A stretch of 64,000 nucleotides of DNA from Plutella xylostella (lineage: Eukaryota; Arthropoda; Insecta; Lepidoptera; Plutellidae): positions 2,430,501 through 2,494,500 of the forward strand of contig NC_063986.1 of the NCBI RefSeq assembly GCF_932276165.1, in the 5' to 3' direction. The translations under genes were made by a program, and so were the position numbers. Below the pieces are notes generated by a model that was not told the DNA's origin, searched no databases, and worked only from the letters and a program-made list of their open reading frames with translations. Shown piece after piece: positions 13,320 to 24,566 of this stretch (the stretch's first letter is position 1; each line of letters opens with the position of its first letter).

Positions 13320-13534
13320 TACGGTGGCCTGCGCCTAAAAGTATACAGGCGGAGTTTTTAAAATAGCGATCTCAAGCTCACATGCTGCTCACGCACATCC
13401 ACATAAACACCACTGCTACACACACCACACACAACACGTCCCCGGAAATAAAACAGATGTAGCTGGTCCCTTCATCATCAGAGATCGCTATTTTAAAAAC
13501 TCCGCCTGTATACTTTTAGACGCAGGCCACCGTA
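13320..13534. mobile_element. Fold-back element with 54-bp arms, 53/54 identical
   Basis: The left arm (13320-13373) and right arm (13481-13534) are inverted copies with one difference (C versus T). They enclose 107 bp of CA-rich, non-coding sequence. The arm starts TACGGTGGCCTGCG. If the TA is taken as duplicated target, the element would be CGGTGGCC...GGCCACCG flanked by TA, as in Tc1/mariner-type MITEs. Near-identity of the arms implies recent insertion or gene conversion. No transposase is encoded. Confidence 0.75.
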
Positions 13535-13928
13535 CATTTATAAATAGGTATATGGTACGAGTATGAGTTCCAGGATATCTTAATCTATCTATGAAACTTG
13601 ATTTCACTTGGCCTAAACAGAAAATACAGTAAAATATGTTTTTCTTGAAGCTCGTTGAAAAACACACATTATTCAAGACGACCCAATATTATTCCTTCCT
13701 CGACAAACAATAAAAGGGTCATTAATTGTATTTTCTTATTGTACTGCTTTCTTTGTCTTCCTCGCCAAGACATCATAATCAAAATTAAAGCGCTCAAAAG
13801 GGAGCTTGATTAAGTCCTGTGCATAACTTGGAATTAATGCAGTCCCTTTAATACTTAATTTCCCTACGACCATTACTCACTATGAACGTCATTCGCGGGT
13901 CAGTGCCCGTGAACTCATCTACTCTCAT

Positions 13929-14121
13929 GGGGGTCACTCTATACTGACGAAAAACTAACGAACGAGAGCTGTCGTGCAATCGGCACGTTTAATACAACGA
14001 GATAGAGCTGTGGCGCACCGAAGGTTCGGAAAAAGTAAAACTGCAGCCCTAACCACGACTCTATGTCCTTGTATTTAGCGTGCCATTTGCGTTTGGATTT
14101 GTAGATTCAGAGAGTGACCCC
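13929..14121 (+). mobile_element. MITE family A, copy 3 (longest)
   Basis: A 193-bp unit begins GGGGTCACTCTATACTGACG and ends GAGAGTGACCCC, giving an ~11-bp terminal inverted repeat. The interior (GAGAGCTGTCGTGCAATCGG, then CACGTTTAATACAACGAGAT) is shared with the fragment at 47785 and, inverted, with copy 1. It is non-coding. Confidence 0.65.
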
Positions 14122-17100
14122 GTGCCCCTCGTTGATTGTTGTATGGTAATTCTGTATTTAGTGCGTGAATAGAGCCGCATTTTAGTTGACGGAAGTTTGG
14201 TGCAGTGCATTAAAATTGCTTCGGTTCTCGTAATAATTAGCCTAAAGGCTGGCAAAGCTTGTTGATAATTTATAATTTAGGTGATAATATATCTTCCAAG
14301 GCCTTTCTCTTCCTATTTACAATATAAGCTAATAATTTACCTACTACGTACACTTGGATAAACTAATGTATTATTTCTACAACCTAATTGGTCTGATCCA
14401 CCATGAAACCGAAGAGTGTTTCTACTAAAAATCCATCTCCTAAAGGGTACAATCTCACGTATTATTGCGTGGAATCACCTACTCATCCAGTGCGATGGTG
14501 AAACTTACCACCCGACTCACCCGACCTTTGACACCGACAAAATGGCTGCCGTCACAAACCACCTTTGCTTTCCTTATCTCCAACAAATTGTGTTTACTGT
14601 TCACCGTTTTGGACACGCAATTGATGCGCTATTGTTAAATCGCTTCACTAAACTTCTTGTTGCTGGATTTTTTGCGTTAGTCGAAGTTTCTATTTTCATT
14701 TTTACTTTTAGATCATAGCTAAGTTGCGTTGCTAATCTCAAAATTATTGTTTTCCGTTGTTCTGGACCATTTGATTAACATATAGCGTGTTATTTAGCAT
14801 CGTAAATGTTAAGTACTTCGGGGAGTGTGTTACCTGCAATGTGCATGGTTTGTGGAATTATGCATAATTTTAAAACAATTTGTGGATGTTCGACATCTTG
14901 CTTGACATTTACAACGGGCTAGTATTCGATTATAATTAATGTTTTTATTACAAAAGTTTCCTCTCGCCGCTTGTTTGTTTCACCTGTGTTGTAAAGTTGA
15001 TCTGTAACATCACAACGCAGCTTTATGAGCACCGTTTATCTGCAACATTGTTGACCGGTAAATTGCACACTTTCAACTTGTACCCTGTCCATGGCTCCCT
15101 GGTACATAACGCGGGCGTCAGATGCGGCCCTACTTTCTATTTCGTGTTAACTAGCCGCTACTCTCGCCTGATAACGTTCTGTATGCAACCTTTCAAGTAG
15201 CACCGTTCCAGGGGCATTATCATAAAACGGTCTAAACGAGGCACGACATTCAATTCAAATACATTTTAAACAATTGCCAATTACAGCGAGATATTGAAGC
15301 CAACTTAAGTTCTCATGCTGAATTAGAGCCGGCAAAGGAAACTTATGTCTCTTGAACGTATTACAGCGACTATCGCAAGATCTTCTCGGAAAGTGTGTCG
15401 CTGGGGGCGGCATGTCCTTTAGTAAATCACACAGGCCGTATCTAAGCTCGTACTTTGTACTTATTCCCCTATACTGGCCGTAGGCGACTTACTTGTTTTG
15501 TTCTAATACAAATGAATATCTTCTGCTGGGTATCGGGACTGGTCTAGTTTAGTTTAGTGCGTTAACTCTCCAACCAGTTACTGTGTTACATGAAACAAAT
15601 ACCGCTAGCTTATCAACGTTATTTATTGTATTTAGTGCTCAGTTCGGAAACTAAATCAGTGGTTTCATAAGGCATTTAATATCACAGATATTTTATTGTA
15701 ATCGCCTCGTAAATATACTGTTATAGTGTTTGTTTTTGTGTATTCGGACTGTACTTATATTATTGCTGGTTTTGACAGGATATTGCGTTGTGTACATTTT
15801 ATTATCAATTTCTTAACGCATATATATTTTGCGTCAATTTTGATTACGTCTTTAGCTTTCTTTACATTTTATGCATAAGTTGAATTGAAAGCTTCTTTAT
15901 CGTAATTAATTAACGTCGAACAGTTTACTTTTGCTTCCCGTTTATCACCATCAAGCTCAAGATTGTTATCTGTAGGAAGCATTAGTCAGGCTCACACGCG
16001 AATGAACTAACTTGCAGGGTTACTTTTAGATTCAATTTATTCACAGAATTAACAGCATATTTTAGTGTCTCAATAAACTTAACCTGTTCGGCTCCAATCC
16101 AAAGGCTCATAAACTGGTTATATCTGTATATATAGATACTTTTCTTAATTATTTTTGTTTTCAAATATGACACTGTAATCGTCCATGTCCATCTAAAATT
16201 AAGTCAGTATCATTTGTCTTCTATAAATATTGTATAATTATTACTTTGTATTGACTAAATTGAGACTAAATAAACAAACTCCGGTATAATTCTTTGTACT
16301 ACTTAGGTTTTTAATAAAAGCACAAAATCGAATACTTACCACTTTAAGCTAGATATAAAACCGAGTCTAACTCCACGAGTAAACCCCAAGCTCGCACCAA
16401 CACATGCGCCTGCACATGAAACTTGTATTAGCGGGGCTGTCTGCCTGTAAATCACTTTGTACCGCCGGTACTTCCTCTACAGCCTTTATGTTTTCATACA
16501 CACTTGCCAGGCTCCACGTAACATCCAGCGTGGGATGCGGACTAGATTATCCACTGATTATGTTTACGTATATATAAACGGCTATGTAATCTGTATGTAA
16601 GCATATGCAACGCCAGTCTGTCTACCAGTTTGTGTCGGAATAAATTCATAAAGTTGTAGGTAAATAAATTTATTCAAGATGCAAAAGCTAACGGTTTTAC
16701 CGCGATCTTTAGGTATTGAACGGTATAAAGTAAAATATGATTAAAAGTTTAAAAGCAACGGGAAACGTGACCATAGAGCAATGGTGCATAGAGCTAAAGA
16801 GAACAAAACGGGTCCTAAATATTCCGGTGATATGAAACAGTGAGGTTCCGCGCTGCCGGGCAAGCGCACTTCCTGTGCCCATCCCAAGTTTTAGGTAGGG
16901 TCTAAGGTGAGAAAACATTTATTGTTAGGTGATAGTGTAGAGTTGTTTAATAATAAACGGAAAAAATAGGTGTCTGCAATTTTTTTATTTTCTTAAATAC
17001 GGACTGAATAGAATTTCAATAATAATAAAAATAATAATTAGATTGTACAAAAAACTATGCAAAACGAATAACAATATTTTTGTAAAAAATTGCAATAACA

Positions 17101-19860
17101 AACTAAATACCGGACAATAAAATTGAACGCTTTAATGTCCTATATATTCTCAGTAATACAAAACACACGGGCACCGCTGGCGCATCCTTTCCCCGTCCCA
17201 TATATTTTGCCTTGCACAGGTTCGCCGCTCGTCTGCATACAGGGGCTACATAAACCAATGCACGCCCATTCACTGTAATGTAGGATGCTATTTTGTACAG
17301 CTTCTTACTCACTGTCCGAGGGAAAAGATTCCCAGCGCGATAAAGGAGGAAGTGATCGGCTATGTAAAATATGCAAGTATTGTCTGGAGATGCCTTTGAA
17401 AACCGTAACATAAGTCAGACGGAGAGGTGAAGATGTTGCAAGTTCTAGACAATTCGTACAAGACGATGGCGAGGACAATGAACTTCAAGATAATGATGAA
17501 ACTACAGAATCTGTCGTGGACAAACAAGACGAACAGGTTTCGAAAACAAACACCTACTTATCCAATTAGCGATCTTTGACCAAGAACAATATTAACGGTC
17601 ATAACATTAGCCTTAAAAGACGCTTGACAACATTTTAACATAATCCTCGGCAATAATTTATGTAAATAGCAAAACGTGAACTCATAAGTTCATCCATAAT
17701 GTCAAGTATTATATGAGTGAAAGCCACGACGAATGTGATCATCCGCGTCTCGTAAGAGAAAACCGCAGTTTCCGCGAAGTTTCGACACTCCTTCGTGACA
17801 CACCGGCCTTTCTTATACCTCTAAGAGTTATTATACTCACATAAACGCTAGATACATTGACGAATCGCCCATATAACCGTACTCGTATCTATGTATTTGT
17901 ATATCTTCAACGTTCACTTTCACAACTCCAGCAAGTAAATAATAAGGAAGATGTCGAGATAAACGAACGTCCTTTGACCCAACATCTGCATCTTCCGTTT
18001 CCCATTACAGGAAAACGAATAATATAAATCAACTACTTACAATATTGAACATGTCGTTGCGACTAAGCTTTTTCCTATGCAAGATAGGTACCTCAAAAAC
18101 CAATAAACCAACAATTTATAGACGAGTGTTAATCTGTTTGACATATTCCGAGACGCTCAGTCTGCAAACAACAAGCATAAAATTTTCCAATACAATTAAA
18201 TTAGATGTGTTTTGGACGCAGAGTTCTGAGAAACAGAGTTCAAATTGATTTGAAGTTGTTTGTAGAGATGCGGCTGATCCGGGCACGTGCAGTGCCGTTA
18301 TGCCGCTCACCTGCGCCCGCGCTTCTCTCGCTGGAATATGCTAATGGCTGCGCCTAGCTCTGTTCTAACTACCCAAGCATATGGAAGTATTCGTGTTCGG
18401 CTATTTTCGCGGCGACTACAGGCCGTGGGTGGACGCAAAATGGCTTAACGGAAATCGATCCAAGTAAAATCGTGTAGCGGGCAATCCGAGTCATCGACAC
18501 TAGGGTTAAGTGGGCCCGCGAATAAGATATTCCGTTCGCAGTGAATAGCGGGAAGACAGTGTGTGAACATGTTGCTTTAGCGGATAATGCGAAGGGCTTG
18601 CACAACGACTGGTCCTTGTCTATAATTTTCCGTCCCATCCTTAATGACGGGCCTTGTTTGGTCAGAACCATTTTATACCAAGAATATGCAAAGACAGACA
18701 TCAACGTTGACGTATTGATGCTTCCTCTTAATTATTGGTGCCTGTTTTTGTTGCAGTATGAGTCAGTACGACGCCTAACCTTATAGGTAGACGTGCAGTA
18801 CCTACAAGGCTACAACATTAAGATGCATTATTGCCTGTAACTAAAGTTTAATCTACAACTGCCTCAGTAACTTCAATGTAATTAAGTTACTGTCTTCGAT
18901 TCGATCTGGACACCTGTTGAGTGGTTAAATCAATCCGATAGGGTAGCGGCGTTGTGCAAGCCCGTAAATAAAAGAAAAACACTGCTTACACAAACAAATG
19001 GTCAGTAATACCATTCTTGATGTCTTTGACTTCAATCTAGGAAGTTTCACAATTGACGTATGGTATTGGCGCTCGACAAATTAGACAGGTATAATAAACG
19101 GTTTTAAAATTGCACGAGAGAATTCATTATGTTGCGAGGCGTGCTATTGTAGTGGTTAGATAACCGGAGCTACCGGCGCGAGCCCATGTCTTAATGGAGC
19201 CCCATCGATTACTTCATTGTCGTCTGAATCGAGAGCATTGCACATCGGATCGAGTCGTGAAATCGATCAGGCCACACAATGAGCTGGAATATTGATGACT
19301 CTGATGGGAGTTCTCTCCAGCACATTTGTTAAAGCCGCAGAGTGAAATGTATCTCTGGGCGCGACGGGTTAATTAATTTTAGTCATTCCTGTTGCTGCAA
19401 GATTGTATCATTCATTAGTGTGCTTTGTACCTTTATTGTTTTTTAAGCGTGTAGTTTCTTTGCTTGTCTTAATCAGTTCAAGTAATTTTCTTGAACAGCC
19501 CTTTAAAGGAACATTGTAATTTTGTACAAACAAGCATGCCTTAAAAACAAGTTAAAATATATCTTTCCAACAATCTTTATTTTGTGCTACAGTAATATAG
19601 CTCGTGCGGTTTTTTGCGCCCAACATAACCAAATGTAAATTATCTTCCGAGTATCAATCACGTACCCGCAATTTTAAAGCAAAAAGTCAACCGTACCCTG
19701 TTAGTAGCTGAATTAAATAAATTTCAAACTGGACTAGCAGGAAACAATTAGAGTCTGTTTCGCATTTTTAAGCGACCATGTCACTAGTTAATCAAAGTTT
19801 GCGAAAGCTCCAACTAGGTGTGGCGTGTATAGTTTTTCTTAATTGCCTCACTTATAACTA
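14122..19860. other. Gene-free DNA
   Basis: AT-rich, with only short open frames. Those at 14416-14718, 17103-17411 and 18369-18704 (100-111 codons) have no recognisable domain and overlap open frames on the other strand. A GC-richer patch at 19140-19210 includes GTAGTGGTTAGATAACCGG, which superficially resembles a tRNA D-arm but has no matching T-arm. Nothing else is supported. Confidence 0.5.
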
Positions 19861-19902
19861 TTAGCCGTAATGGCAGTTGTCAGGTAAATTCTTGCCTTTT
19901 AC

Positions 19903-20178
19903 CTCGCCAGCACTGATTTGTTGCTTTCCTTCATCTTTCACATCTCCATTTGAGCTAACCGAGTCGTCGTTGTTAGCAATAACTTGTCTTTCAACAGGAA
20001 CAATGATTTTGACGGCATCGGTCGTGGTGGTGCATGCAGTTGAATGGTTGTCTTGTGTCCATTCGTCATCCGTGCCGCTGACTGACGCAGCCGTGTCTAG
20101 CCCACCCAGGCTAAGGACTGTAACTGTATCACTTGTGCTGTGTACATTTGATACTTGTATCGTAGCTGATCTATTAGT
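19903..20178 (-). CDS. Candidate internal exon, acidic Ser/Thr-rich protein segment
   Basis: On the minus strand a frame is open from 20202 to the stop at 19861. Within it, 20178-19903 is bounded by a possible acceptor (CATCCCAACAG) and a good donor (GGCGAG|GTAAAAGG), giving a 276-nt, phase 0-0 exon of 92 codons. The encoded segment begins TNRSATIQVSNVHS and ends DEGKQQISAGE. It is rich in Ser, Thr, Asp and Val, probably disordered, with TDDEWTQDN near the middle. Codons follow the RNY pattern well and the block is richer in G+C than its surroundings. The acceptor has a poor pyrimidine tract. The opposite strand also has a 118-codon frame, which I consider the shadow. No family is recognised. 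Its strand is opposite to the exon candidates at 1-278 and 51839-51897, so it would belong to another, possibly nested, gene. Confidence 0.35.
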
Positions 20179-20205
20179 CTGTTGGGATGCTCGACGTTCA
20201 GGTTA

Positions 20206-23200
20206 TGCCTACCTAGCTTCGATTTCAATGTGAAGTCACGAATAAACATAATGTTTGTTGTGATTTTTACTTCCTTCATGATATTGTTTATTCATGATTG
20301 CCACATGTGAGATCAACACAATAATACAAAAAATATAAACATTCAACTACATAGTGAATTAATGTATTGCGTAAACTTTATACCTATTGTGCTTTGTATC
20401 GAATAAAAGTACCTATAGTAGTTGTAACTGCAATTGTACGTTATTGGAGAATAGATGATGATACACTTGATCTAGACATTGAATAGTCACCGTCATAACA
20501 TTAAATTTAACATTCGTTTTATAAATACACAAATATTTGAACACACAGTGTATTCCAATACCCATATCAAATTGAAAACAATTTAACAACACAGTTACAT
20601 TCTCCGTTACAACCAACATTTTGAGGTGAAATTCTCCCAATACTCCAAAGTCAAAGTGATAAAACTTCAAGTTCGAAGTGTACATTTCTTTCTGTTGCAA
20701 CGCGCGAGCGCAGCATCCGCGCGGCTGTGCCAATGACCCACTGCGGCTTTTTGTGTGACTAACGGTCCGCCCTCCGATGTCAATGTTTCACTGATCAAAG
20801 CTAATGAATCCGAGCTATCGGACGCGACAGCTCTTTTATTTCTTCACTAGATAGTGTTCCAACGTAATGCACTCTTGATGGATGAGCTTAATTGAAAACC
20901 TGTCACTGGTGTGGTCACCTCCTGTAACTGTTGTAATCGAGTTAATGTAATTAATGTTTTTGTTTAACAAATGCCATTGGCGAAGTTAATATAGTGTTAT
21001 CGTTTTCATTCCTCAGAGGTAGTGCTTACACGCTTATGGAATCTTTAAAATACATGAATTGAACATTTTCCAATCAATTAAGAATTCAATTAAAGCTTTG
21101 TCAACTAGCCGGATCAGAATCAGGTATTTCTGGCTCGTGAGCAGGTACTCGGCCGTCTGAAGTGACTCCGACGTCGACTGTTCCAGATACGTCGGATCAG
21201 CCGACCGGTCCAAACTCCAAACACGGTATCGGCGATTGGTCACCGATTATTTGGTCATTTTTAACTTTAATTACTCCACTAGATTCACAGGTTACTTGAG
21301 ACTCTTGACGGGCGACATTTTCTTTCCGCTTTGAATGTGAAGTGGGCCGAGTCAATGCTCTTTTCGGGTCATATTTGCTTGTTAAGTTTTAAAAGAGAAA
21401 TGTTTGCTTGTCACTTAGCAGCTTTAGCGCAACTATTAGCGGGTAGTCTAGAGTGGGTAATCTTAATTGCAGATTCTTGCTTTCTCTTCTGTATAAAACT
21501 AGTAGTTGTAGGAGGACGTAAATTGTAAAGTGTTTGGGATTAGTGGCGTAGCAACGACAAAAATAACATTAGAATAATTTCATTTCCACTGTAAATTGAC
21601 AGGCTGCGAGATGCTGTAGTGGTTGAAAGAAGTGACCGCGGAGTAAAAGCAAAGGAAATAAAACTAAAACCACAGCAAGGTCTTGTCTCAGGAAAAATGC
21701 CTTAACCCCTATACATTTGAGCACATTTTGTAATAACATCGAACAACTTAGATCTGTGAGAACGGAACGCTCTGGAAACCACGGCTAGGGTTTCTGCAGA
21801 CACAATGGTGGCATGAAAGGAGAAAAAGTCAACAAATAACATTGACCAATAAATAGTTCCGCATCTGCATCTTTTGTTTTATTGATCTATTCCCATGACT
21901 TCTGTTTTTAATTTCATAATCTCTTGAGTAAATAATTGGCATACTGATGAGTGGGTGCATTGTTCTGTCCGACTTTGAGGAAGAAAATATAATGCTTTTT
22001 AATAGTAGCTTTACGCCAATCAAAGCTTTCACGATTTGCAGGGAACTTGCCAGATTATCTGCGGAAATAAATTAACATTTATAATACTCGTAGAATAGTA
22101 GGACGTCTGCTTGTTTTGAACTAGGTAATGCGAAAATATTTTTAATTGATGAATAATATATGATACTCTACAGTGATATGAGTCAGTCAAGTTACAAATA
22201 TTTAGTTGTACACCACATGTATAAAATGTGGATTGTACACTATTTTGTTTACTGTTTCTGCAAGTCTAGATGTCGTTACCGTCAACAGTGTACATTATTT
22301 GTATTTGTTTTATTTTTATTCTTCTTTGTATAAAAACAAACAAAAGAATGTTTGTCAACTAGGCCAGTCGTTCCAATGTGTCACAAACATACATACTGTA
22401 GGTACTGTTCCAGTATTAGATGATCCGTGACTACAACCGTACTGAAACCTTTTAAGTTTAGTGAGACTATTTTGCTAGAAACATACATACACCAGAACAA
22501 AATGTATGAAGATTGAATTGTGGGTGAGACTTTGTGTGTATTGTTCTCGTTCCAGTGAGTGACCATTGTTTTTTTTGGTGTTATACGAAGGTAATTAAAA
22601 TGCACATTTAACGAGATTGTTAGATTATATGGTATGTTCTTTTTAAATATTTTTTTTTTGTTTCATCACGTTGCCTGCTGATTGGTAACTGAGTATACAT
22701 AATATTATTTATTGACTTCGCAATCTGTTTGAATTGCATAACTAGATAAGTTTGATAAGGTACGTTGGTACTTTTATTTTCAACCACAAAATATTTAAAT
22801 TTAAACTTAGCACTTGAATCTCAACTTAATGAGAATGTTACATTAGTGACTTTGACATGTCATCTTCGACTGTTATAGATGATTTGATGTTCGCAAGACT
22901 TTCTAAATTGACGACATCGCTATACATATCGTACGTCGTTCTAAAATCCATAGAATCTTTTCTATTCGGCGTTTCTATTCATGTTTTTTTTCTAATGATG
23001 CATCAATCTGTCAGAGTGAGCGCGTTTCATCTTTGAAGTTGATTTGACCATAATAATTGGATGGTCGTGCGTAGTGTTCCATGTTTTTTGTCTACTCTTA
23101 AAGTCTCTTTGTAGCTAGAAGTGAGTTGTTTAGTTGGTAGTTGTCTGACAAATGCCAAGTAATATTGTCTGCATATATTTTAAAATGTACAAATAAAAAA

Positions 23201-23499
23201 GTTTCGTAATATTGACCGAAAACGATGGCATATTTTTTACCATTTTATTTAAAATTCTTTTTTTTGTAGGTACCTCTACCGTGTAACCATCATTGAAAAT
23301 TTTCGCTATTATTTAAAAACATGTAAGCCAATGGAAATATATAAATTACATATACGATAAAGGTGCAGTAAAGGTGCTGGTGTAATAGAGGTTAACCCGC
23401 TATTTACATAATAAGATATTCAAAGTAGGTACGGTTCGACCTTTCGCTTTCAATCTTTACACTACTATACTTGTTTCTGTTATTCTGAAATATTATACT
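20206..23499. other. Gene-free DNA
   Basis: AT-rich intron-like sequence. Open frames here are at most 106 codons (20413-20733, minus strand), have no recognisable domain and show no splice context. No RNA gene or mobile element was recognised. Confidence 0.5.
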
Positions 23500-23709
23500 A
23501 CTAACTGTCCCCGCGCGCTTCGCTTCGCCTTAAAGAGTTTTCCCGTGGGAATTCCGGGATAAAAAGCCTATGTTCTTTCCCAGGGTCTATAACATATGTA
23601 TACCAAATTTCATTCAAATCCGTTCAGTAGTTTTGGCGTGAAAGAGTAACAGACAGACAGACAGACAGACAGACACAGTTACTTTCGCATTTATAATATT
23701 AGTTAGGAT
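23500..23709 (+). repeat. Dispersed ~210-bp repeat B, copy 1
   Basis: This is one of four copies in the window. It starts at CTAACTGTCCCCGCGCGC, runs through CTTCGCTTCGCC, TTTTCCCGTGGGAATTCCGG and CAAATCCGTTCAGTAGTTTT, then a (GACA)n microsatellite, and ends TTATAATATTAGTTAGGAT. The shared left boundary of all copies suggests a defined-length, SINE-like or MITE-like unit rather than randomly truncated LINE ends. It is non-coding. I recognise the type from lepidopteran genomes but cannot name the family. Confidence 0.7.
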
Positions 23710-23742
23710 AATATACTATTACGTACTATATGTATTGGTACA

Positions 23743-23771
23743 TCACTAATATTTGTATTTAATATTAGTGA
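23743..23771. repeat. Short perfect hairpin
   Basis: TCACTAATATT at 23743-23753 pairs perfectly with AATATTAGTGA at 23761-23771 across a 7-nt loop. It is AT-rich and may be fortuitous. Confidence 0.5.
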
Positions 23772-23879
23772 AGTATAAGTATAACATGAAAGCCTGTTGA
23801 CAAATGAGAACAATGAAACATTCAGAAATAAGTGTCATTTCAAATTCGAAATTTATTCTTTTATCTACAGTCATTAAGC

Positions 23880-23888
23880 ATTCTAATT

Positions 23889-23895
<7 letters not shown>
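23880..23895. repeat. Target-site duplication of the LINE, left copy
   Basis: ATTCTAATTAGATTTT here is identical to 33614-33629. Because the last four T's merge with the poly-T, the certain part is 12 bp (ATTCTAATTAGA) and the maximum 16 bp. It marks the 3' side of the minus-strand element. Confidence 0.9.

Positions 23896-23934
<39 letters not shown>
23892..23934 (-). other. Poly(A) tail of the LINE (poly-T on + strand)
   Basis: 43 consecutive T's on the + strand, that is, an uninterrupted A tail at the 3' end of the minus-strand element. Its first four bases may belong to the target-site duplication. Long pure tails erode quickly, so this supports a young insertion. Confidence 0.9.
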
Positions 23935-23939
<5 letters not shown>

Positions 23940-24566
23940 TTTTATTATCACTCCACAGACTTTATGTCCGTGCCTTTTTGAGAGATCAATATATTGTGAG
24001 AGTTTGGTTGTTTTTTGTCTTCATCTTTTAACTACTCACTACTCAATGTGGAAGCTTATAATATATATATTTTATCTTTTATATATATATACCTATATAT
24101 TATTAATAATTTTTTTTTTTTTTTTTGCACTCCTGGAGGAAAATCTACACAGACACCTGGGAAGGGGACCCAGGTAGTGTCGGCCTTTAACCGACTAAAA
24201 ACCCCCAGTTGTGCATTTCTTGTTTTTTTTTTTTTCTTTGTTTCACACAGTCACACTTACAATTATAATGGCAACAAACATTAGAAGGGTAGGGCCAGTG
24301 TCAGCTGTCTTCAGAGAACTTAACAGACGCCTGTCAGTGGCCACACACTCCTTTTGTCATCGCTGTTGTTTTGCCTGGTGTTAATGTGTGACAGTGTTCT
24401 TAAAACTATCTTAATTTTATTGGTTAGTTCTTATACAGATAATATTAATTCATCATATACTATACAATACCTAGATATCAAAACTATACAATACATGCTA
24501 TATACTATACATAACAAAACTATAAAATACATGCAATACGGTTTGGCCGTCAATATAAAATTAAAA
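23935..24566 (-). other. LINE 3' UTR with paired hairpins
   Basis: This is the 632-nt non-coding segment between the ORF2 stop and the poly(A). It contains further T-runs near 24111-24126 and 24220-24235 and, between them, two perfect short hairpins: ACCTGGG/CCCAGGT (24155-24175) and GTCGG/CCGAC (24179-24195), each with a 7-nt loop. In studied LINEs the reverse transcriptase recognises 3' UTR structure, so these are candidates for that role. Confidence 0.7.

Noticed and set aside
20097..20279. 60-codon minus-strand frame overlapping the exon candidate
   Set aside because: It is in another frame than the RNY-like one, and ends inside the candidate exon.
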